Positions 31,204-35,936 of a DNA stretch of 35,936 bases are shown here, one piece after another; position 1 is the first letter of the stretch; the number at the start of each line of letters is the position of its first letter. Origin of the DNA: Verrucomicrobiota bacterium (lineage in GTDB: Bacteria; Verrucomicrobiota; Verrucomicrobiia; Limisphaerales; JAKPVM01). Position numbers and translations under genes: made by a program. Under the pieces are notes generated by a model. The model was not told where the DNA came from and did not search any database. It worked only from the letters and a program-made list of their open reading frames with translations. Location of the stretch: assembly GCA_029572555.1 (NCBI GenBank), contig JAKPVM010000326.1, positions 1-35,936 of the forward strand, given 5' to 3'.

Positions 31204-32301
31204 ATGTTTAATAACAAATATAGAGGCAAGCGAGCACTTGTTACTGGTCATACTGGATTTAAAGGCGCCTGGTTATCCCTTTGGCTAAAAGAACTCGGCG
31301 CAAAAGTGTTCGGCTTCAGCAATGGGGTTCCAACAGTTCCTTCATTTTATGAAACATTGTCAGCCGTTTTTGACAAAGAGTTCACTGGCGATATTCAAAA
31401 TTACGAAGAGATTTCTGACTGTTTAAAAAAATCAAATCCCGACATTGTGTTTCATCTTGCGGCGCAACCTCTTATTCGCGTCTCTTATGATCGGCCAGTT
31501 TTAACGGCAAACACGAACATAATTGGGACAATTAATCTTTTAGAAGCCGTGCGTTCATTGAACCTTAAATGCGACATTGTTGTCATCACAAGCGATAAAT
31601 GTTATGAAAATCGTGGCTGGGAATATGGTTACCGCGAAAACGATTCACTTGGCGGGAACGACATCTATTCTGCAAGCAAAGCCGCTGCTGATATAATGGC
31701 ACACGCTTATTACGCAAGTTTTTTCAAAAACAACTCTAATCTTGGGAACATCGCAACAGCGCGAGCCGGCAATGTCATTGGTGGAGGAGATTATGCCCGG
31801 GACCGTCTTGTCCCTGACTGCATTCGTGCGCTGGAGAAAAACGAACCAATAGCGGTTCGCAATCCTTCGGCAACGCGTCCATGGCAACATATTCTTGACT
31901 GTTCAAGCGGTTATCTATGGCTTGGGACTTATCTGATGAACTCAAAACCCGACATAACTTTTGCCACTGCGTTTAACTTTGGTCCTTACTCAAAATCAAA
32001 TCGCACAGTGCGAGAACTTGTCGAGGAAATTTTAAGACACTGGGGCGGCGAGTGGGTTCATAACAAGGAGATAAACGCACCTGCGGAAGCCTCATTTCTC
32101 CATCTCTCCATTGACCGGGCGGCTCAAGTTCTTAAATGGCAGCCTACCTGGGGTTTTGACGAAAGCGTCTATCACACTGTTGAGTGGTATCGGTTGAGAC
32201 ATTTAGAAAAGGCAGAAAATATGATGGAATTCTCAATGAACCAGATTCATCAGTATTGCAAAGATGCGCAGTCATCATCAGCGGTCTGGGCTGAATCTTA
32301 A
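31204..32301 (+). CDS. rfbG: CDP-glucose 4,6-dehydratase
   Basis: Short-chain dehydrogenase/reductase that makes CDP-4-keto-6-deoxyglucose for dideoxyhexose and related surface sugars. NAD-binding motif GHTGFKG (15-21), FHLAAQPLI (83-91), TSDKCYENRGWEYGYREND (129-147), Tyr155-x3-Lys159 in YSASKAA, GNVIGGGDYARDRLVPD and ATRPWQHILD are all diagnostic for this member. The length (365 aa) is normal. It stands alone: no rfbF (cytidylyltransferase), rfbH or glycosyltransferase is adjacent, so the rest of the pathway must be elsewhere. It ends 44 bp from the convergent CLC gene. Promoter weak: TATAGT at about 31179 without a convincing -35. Confidence 0.93.
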   Translation: MFNNKYRGKRALVTGHTGFKGAWLSLWLKELGAKVFGFSNGVPTVPSFYETLSAVFDKEFTGDIQNYEEISDCLKKSNPDIVFHLAAQPLIRVSYDRPVLTANTNIIGTINLLEAVRSLNLKCDIVVITSDKCYENRGWEYGYRENDSLGGNDIYSASKAAADIMAHAYYASFFKNNSNLGNIATARAGNVIGGGDYARDRLVPDCIRALEKNEPIAVRNPSATRPWQHILDCSSGYLWLGTYLMNSKPDITFATAFNFGPYSKSNRTVRELVEEILRHWGGEWVHNKEINAPAEASFLHLSIDRAAQVLKWQPTWGFDESVYHTVEWYRLRHLEKAENMMEFSMNQIHQYCKDAQSSSAVWAES

Positions 32302-32345
32302 TAGGAAATATTTAGATGGTATAACTAACGATTTCACCCTGCAAA

Positions 32346-34142
32346 CTAACCCCCAGCTGCAATCTCTTCGGAAATTATCCCGAGCGCCTCAGACCGTAAT
32401 ACCGAGCCTATAAGTTTCATCTCTCTTGCGTCGTTCACTACCGGGATATTACGGATATCGCTTTTTATTAAGACTGGAAACGCCTCCATCAAATTTTGTT
32501 GCGCTACTAAATAATGTGCAGGTTGCATAATATCATAAGCAATTATACCGTCGATTTTTTCATTGCGGTTTAAATATTCTTTTACATCTTGAAGCGAAAC
32601 GACGCCAAGCAAACGGTTATCAGAATCTACAACTGGAAGAAAGTTGTTTGTGCTGGAAAGGAACCTTTCAACTATTGTTTGAAATGGCGTGCTCTGGTCA
32701 ATTGGCTTTACAGGTTGGCGCATAATATCTGCAACAGTTCGGATACGTGCAGTGCCCGGTTTCTTGCTTTCTTTAATGGTTATGCCCTTATCATAAAGTG
32801 GTTTAGTGTAAACTGAATTGCGATGAAGTTGACGCGAGACAAGTGTTGCAAGCGGACAGGTTAACATCAACGCGGGCATCAATGAGTAATTAAGCGAAAT
32901 TTCAAACACCATTAACATAGCCAACAAAGGCGAGTGTGTCGTTGCAGCAAAGACACCAGCCATTCCGGATAGAGCAAAAACGCAAACCGGAAGTTGTTCT
33001 CCAAAACCTAACGCATGCAATCCAAGTCCGCAAAAGCTCCCATAGGCAACCCCAATGAACAGCGACGGCGTCATAACACCGCCAACTGCGCCAGAACCGA
33101 CTGAAATTATTGTGGCAAGAATCTTTGCCACAAATAAACCAAGTAACAATTGAACGGTGAATCTTTCTCCAAGAATAGCGTTGGCAGGACCGTAACCATT
33201 CCCCCACACCTGTGGATAATATACAGCCATAACACCAACCAGCAATCCGCCAAAAGCCATCCTGATTAAGTCAGTTTTTATAGTCTTTTTAAAATATTTT
33301 TCGCTCAGTTCCATTCCCTTCATAAATACGGCTCCGATAAAACCGGAACCAATCCCGACCAACACCAACCAGGGCAATTGTCCGATGCGAGTGAACTCAA
33401 ATGTCGGCACCGTATAAAGCGGTTCAATACCAAAAAAACTTCGCGATGTCATTGCCGCAAATACGGAGGCAAGAATTATTGGGGCAAAAAGGGACATTGA
33501 AAAATTCCCTATTACAATGTGAGCAGCAAAAACTGCGCCTGAAAGCGGGGCATTGAACGCAGCCGATAGACCCGCTGCTGCACCGCAAGCGGTCAAAAAC
33601 CTCAATTTATATGGCTGAAAATCAAATAACTGACCCAATTTAGAGGCAACTGACGCGGAAAAATTTACTATTGAACCTTCCCTTCCTATTGAACAACCGC
33701 TTGATATACTTACAAGAGAGGAAAATGTCCTTGCTATGCTTGCCCGAAAAGGTAGCCTGCCAGCACCGACAACAACAGCCTCAAGAAAACCTGATGGAAG
33801 GCTTTTATCCGTGCCCTTTAGACCAATTTTTAAGACCAGAGCAGCAGCAATGCCTCCAATCAAGGGTGTGGTTATCCTTTGCCAATATGGTAAATGTTCA
33901 GCAATCTCGGAAATCTCACCAATATGCTTCGTAAACCCGCCCTTTAATAATTCTTCAAGTAGATGATATATAAGATTACAAATTCCTCCAATTATCCCGA
34001 TAACTACTGCAAGCCCAAGATTATAAAACTCCTCTCTAATGACAATTCGTTGCCTGAATTTAAAAACAGACAGCAGATTCTTTTGAATATAATCCCGATA
34101 AATTTTCTGGAATTTTTCAAAAGCTGTAAAAAACACATTCAT
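32346..34142 (-). CDS. CLC-type chloride channel/transporter with two C-terminal CBS domains
   Basis: Membrane anion transporter. CLC signatures are present: KSLPSGFLEAVV, GCSIGREGSIVNFSASVASK with the gating Glu155, AAFNAPLSGAVFAA (194-207), GSGAVGGVMTPSLFIGVAYG and the late Tyr in TKPLYDKG. Two CBS domains (about 465-590) start at VADIMRQPV and YDIMQPAHYLV and may bind nucleotides. In E. coli ClC the stretch after FNAPLAG ends IIEEM, with the internal proton glutamate Glu203. Here the aligned residues are AAHIV, so that Glu is replaced by Ile209 (and its neighbour by His208). The protein could therefore be a channel or a differently coupled antiporter. It follows the DUF3472 gene after 21 bp. 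Confidence 0.9.
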   Translation of the reverse strand: MNVFFTAFEKFQKIYRDYIQKNLLSVFKFRQRIVIREEFYNLGLAVVIGIIGGICNLIYHLLEELLKGGFTKHIGEISEIAEHLPYWQRITTPLIGGIAAALVLKIGLKGTDKSLPSGFLEAVVVGAGRLPFRASIARTFSSLVSISSGCSIGREGSIVNFSASVASKLGQLFDFQPYKLRFLTACGAAAGLSAAFNAPLSGAVFAAHIVIGNFSMSLFAPIILASVFAAMTSRSFFGIEPLYTVPTFEFTRIGQLPWLVLVGIGSGFIGAVFMKGMELSEKYFKKTIKTDLIRMAFGGLLVGVMAVYYPQVWGNGYGPANAILGERFTVQLLLGLFVAKILATIISVGSGAVGGVMTPSLFIGVAYGSFCGLGLHALGFGEQLPVCVFALSGMAGVFAATTHSPLLAMLMVFEISLNYSLMPALMLTCPLATLVSRQLHRNSVYTKPLYDKGITIKESKKPGTARIRTVADIMRQPVKPIDQSTPFQTIVERFLSSTNNFLPVVDSDNRLLGVVSLQDVKEYLNRNEKIDGIIAYDIMQPAHYLVAQQNLMEAFPVLIKSDIRNIPVVNDAREMKLIGSVLRSEALGIISEEIAAGG

Positions 34143-34163
34143 TATAAAATTAAACCATAATAA

Positions 34164-35015
34164 CTATCGTTTAATTTCTCCGGGCAAATCTTCTGGCAAA
34201 GTCCAGTTTGGTTCTTTTATTTCAATAATATCTCCGAGCTTTTGCGTTTGTTTGGTTTCACCGCCAGTCTTTAAATAAAATTTATTTTCGTAGCAACCGC
34301 CATCTATGTTCTCTTTTGATTCCCAACTTGCGTTTGAAGCAGTAAATCGCGCCTTGTTCAATTTTATCCACCTGCCATCTAACGACCTTGCAAGCACATT
34401 AAAATATTCGGCGCACCTGACATCATTGACACTTTTGCCGTCCCTGCGAAAATCCTCAACAAAACTATAAAGCCCGCGCAAAGCCTTGCCTTTTGATCGC
34501 GTCCTGAAAGTAACAAGTTTTTTCCATTCCTTTTTATCTTTCAACCAGATGTATCCTGTATAAGCGGTCTTTTCTCCTTGGACATCAGAAACGACAAGAA
34601 AACGATTTGTCTCAACAATGTTCCAGTCAAAATCCGTCATACATTGTCCGCCCGTTCCTTCGCCCCCGAACCGTTTGATTCTTACACCTTCACCCTCAAA
34701 AAGACACTCCACCCTTTCTTCAGGTGCAACGGCGCGTGGGTCGTCGCCTGATGTCGGATCCCATACGGAAAAAATTGCTACCTTTTTCCCGTTGCCTAAT
34801 TCCTGGATGCCAAAATATCCGCCACCCCATCCACAAGCCATAAAATAACTACCGCGTGTAGATTGTTTTACCGCCATTTCAAGATAGAACGCATTGCATT
34901 CAGGAGATTGGTAACCTAAATGCACAGACCTTGCCGCCCTATAAGCCGTCTGTTCCCCTGCGTTAGTTTGAACAACAAAAAACAGGACTGAACATATAAC
35001 CCCAAAATATCTCAT
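34164..35015 (-). CDS. Exported DUF3472 family protein
   Basis: A signal peptide (1-19, ending QTNA) precedes a domain that matches what I know of DUF3472: FMACGWGGGYFGIQELGNGK, VAIFSVWDP and GVRIKRFGGEGTGGQCMTDF, with later GYIWLKDKKEWKKLVTFRT. The domain ends near residue 215, followed by a beta-rich tail with KARFTASNASW. The function of DUF3472 is unknown; a lectin-like or glycan-related surface role is often guessed from its neighbours. It lies between a zinc-ribbon protein gene (92 bp upstream) and the CLC gene (21 bp downstream), all leftward. Confidence 0.72.
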   Translation of the reverse strand: MRYFGVICSVLFFVVQTNAGEQTAYRAARSVHLGYQSPECNAFYLEMAVKQSTRGSYFMACGWGGGYFGIQELGNGKKVAIFSVWDPTSGDDPRAVAPEERVECLFEGEGVRIKRFGGEGTGGQCMTDFDWNIVETNRFLVVSDVQGEKTAYTGYIWLKDKKEWKKLVTFRTRSKGKALRGLYSFVEDFRRDGKSVNDVRCAEYFNVLARSLDGRWIKLNKARFTASNASWESKENIDGGCYENKFYLKTGGETKQTQKLGDIIEIKEPNWTLPEDLPGEIKR

Positions 35016-35107
35016 ATAAAATTATGATATAAATTTTAAAAATAAGGGGCAACAAAATAGGTATTAAAACCAATAGTCCGATTGATTCACCGAATAAGAT
35101 AAATCAT

Positions 35108-35407
35108 TTATTCTTCAAATACAGACATTGGCGGCAGAGGATGATAAAGAAGATCCCTCTGGCATCGGCGACATAAATCAAATTTGTACTCAACATAAAC
35201 ATCTCGCATTAGTTCTTCCTCTGTCATTGAAGCAGCCTCTTCAATCAAACGTTCAATCTCGGCAAGGTGATCGATAAAAAGGTCTTCGCTGTTTATTTCA
35301 AGAGGCTGGTCTGCCGCAGCATAGACCTTCATATTTACAACATAACGAGTCTCGCCTTTATAAATCGGCTTCCCGCATCTGTCGCAAAAATGTGTTATCG
35401 TAATCAT
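35108..35407 (-). CDS. Small zinc-ribbon-like protein of unknown function
   Basis: 99 residues, no signal peptide. Two CxxC knuckles, CDRC (Cys8, Cys11) and CRRC (Cys79, Cys82), can bind one zinc. Between them is an acidic helical insert (about 36-70, EIERLIEEAASMTEEELMRD). The first knuckle is followed by GKPIYKGETRYVVNMKVY, giving a ribbon plus beta-hairpin. I do not recognise a named family. The good composition and the paired cysteines support a real gene. It is the first gene of a leftward group with the DUF3472 and CLC genes. A family A repeat lies about 180 bp upstream, its -10-like strand pointing towards this gene. Confidence 0.7.
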   Translation of the reverse strand: MITITHFCDRCGKPIYKGETRYVVNMKVYAAADQPLEINSEDLFIDHLAEIERLIEEAASMTEEELMRDVYVEYKFDLCRRCQRDLLYHPLPPMSVFEE

Positions 35408-35587
35408 AATATATTATTAGCACAAATTTTTAAAAATAGGTATTACAATTTTCAAGAACGTCTGAGCCACCTTGCTTGCCAATATTTGAATTATTAGCAA
35501 CAATTAAGAACCTCAATCATTAGCAAACAAATAAGAATTGCATTTTTTGGCGCATATTTGTTGGAGTTGCAAAATAGTATAAACCCA

Positions 35588-35645
35588 ACCTGCGAAAGCA
35601 GGTGACAGGATTATAGCAAACGGGATAAAAACATCATAAACCGCT
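35588..35645 (+). repeat. Family A hairpin-plus-core repeat, best copy
   Basis: Perfect stem ACCTGC/GCAGGT around GAAA (35588-35603), then GACAGGATTATAGCAAA, and a tail with ACATCATAAACCGC. The minus strand reads TTTGCTATAATCC across the core, an extended -10-like sequence lying just before the hairpin. Confidence 0.7.
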
Positions 35646-35672
35646 GAAACAAGTGGAACACGGACGTTCTAT

Positions 35673-35855
35673 GGAAAGAATGGAACACAGATTACACAGA
35701 TTAAACAGATTTACACAGATGATAAAGAAATTAACCTGCATTTACAGTATAAAAAATTGTCTCTTGTTTATTCTGGTAAAATATCCTGTCTATACATTTT
35801 GAATAAAAATCTGCGTAAATCCGTTTAATCTGCGTAATCAGCGTTCTTCCGTTCC
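35673..35855. repeat. Family C long imperfect inverted repeat, best copy
   Basis: The left arm (35673-35720, starting GGAAAGAATGG, then repeated CAGATT units) is matched by the reverse complement of the right arm (35809-35855, ending TCTTCCGTTCC). The arms are 47-48 nt and agree at most positions; several differences are transitions. The 88-bp centre is AT-rich and contains TATCCTGTCTATACA, which resembles family C units again. Confidence 0.7.
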
Positions 35856-35875
35856 AAGGATAAACACATTTCAAA

Positions 35876-35936
35876 ACCCGCAAAAGCGGGTGGCATTATT
35901 ATAGCAAAACGGAATACAAAAACATCATAAACCGCC
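35876..35936 (+). repeat. Family A hairpin-plus-core repeat at the window edge
   Basis: Stem ACCCGC/GCGGGT around AAAA (35876-35891), then GGCATTATTATAGCAAAAC, and a tail with ACATCATAAACCGCC reaching the last base. Compared with the copy at 35588, the third stem pair changes from T-A to C-G on both sides, which keeps the pairing. Confidence 0.7.

Larger units (their letters stand above)
35408..35936. other. Repeat island at the right edge, no gene
   Basis: 529 bp upstream of the zinc-ribbon gene. The first 170 bp are AT-rich with several ATTAGCA strings and no clear motif. From 35588 on, two direct family A copies (listed separately) flank a long family C inverted repeat. The starts of the two family A hairpins are 288 bp apart. 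The window ends inside or at the end of the second copy. Confidence 0.75.

Noticed and set aside
35690-35860. Possible tRNA or structured RNA in the right-edge island
   Set aside because: The pairing comes from the long family C inverted repeat; no cloverleaf, T-loop GTTCGA-type sequence or CCA end was found.

Overview
The window is about 36 kb of AT-rich bacterial chromosome carrying roughly thirty protein genes, with no rRNA, tRNA, transposase, phage gene or CRISPR array. Housekeeping genes (ppdK, ftsY, nusB, purH, murI, ilvN, ilvC, coaC, gmk, rnhB, gatC, gatA, purF) are mixed with exported proteins: a sulfatase, an SGNH hydrolase, a TIGR03790 protein, a Tat-exported Gfo/Idh/MocA oxidoreductase, a HEAT-repeat protein, a LamG/DUF1080-like protein and a DUF3472 protein. 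That mixture is typical of the PVC group and most like Planctomycetota (Phycisphaerae-like). This placement is an inference from gene content; no phylogenetic marker was aligned.

Layout. (1) 1-5.5 kb: the 3' end of ppdK with a strong terminator, 0.8 kb of repeat-filled DNA, then the leftward operon purH-nusB-ftsY. (2) 5.5-12 kb: rightward sulfatase and SGNH hydrolase, meeting the leftward operon murI-MBL hydrolase-TIGR03790 protein. (3) 12-14.3 kb: the leftward ilvN-ilvC operon, preceded by a sigma-70-type promoter, a 14-residue leader peptide ending in five valine codons and an intrinsic terminator, which together form a transcription attenuator. (4) 14.3-20.6 kb: a compact leftward run yicC-gmk-coaC-histidine kinase-NtrC-type regulator-small membrane protein-squalene synthase-type gene. 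(5) 20.7-25.7 kb: rightward rnhB-yraN, gatC-gatA-nitroreductase and purF. (6) 26-31 kb: a leftward set of three exported proteins (oxidoreductase, HEAT, LamG-like). (7) 31.2-35.4 kb: a lone rightward CDP-glucose 4,6-dehydratase gene, then leftward zinc-ribbon protein, DUF3472 protein and CLC chloride transporter. (8) 35.4-35.9 kb: another repeat island.

The two most interesting signals are non-coding. The first is the valine leader/attenuator of ilvNC, whose competing hairpins and U-tract can be read directly from the sequence. The second is a set of short intergenic repeats. Family A is a small hairpin followed by a conserved core, GGATTATAGC; its stem varies with compensating changes, and the reverse complement of the core reads as an extended -10 element. 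Family B is a palindrome of about 24 bp that abuts the ends of purF and ftsY. Family C is a long imperfect inverted repeat built from degenerate ACAGATTTACA-like units.

Most start codons lack a recognisable Shine-Dalgarno sequence; ilvC is the clearest exception. For that reason several starts (purH, sulfatase, gmk, yicC, HEAT protein, yraN) were chosen from family alignment, signal peptide position or gene junctions rather than from ribosome binding sites.
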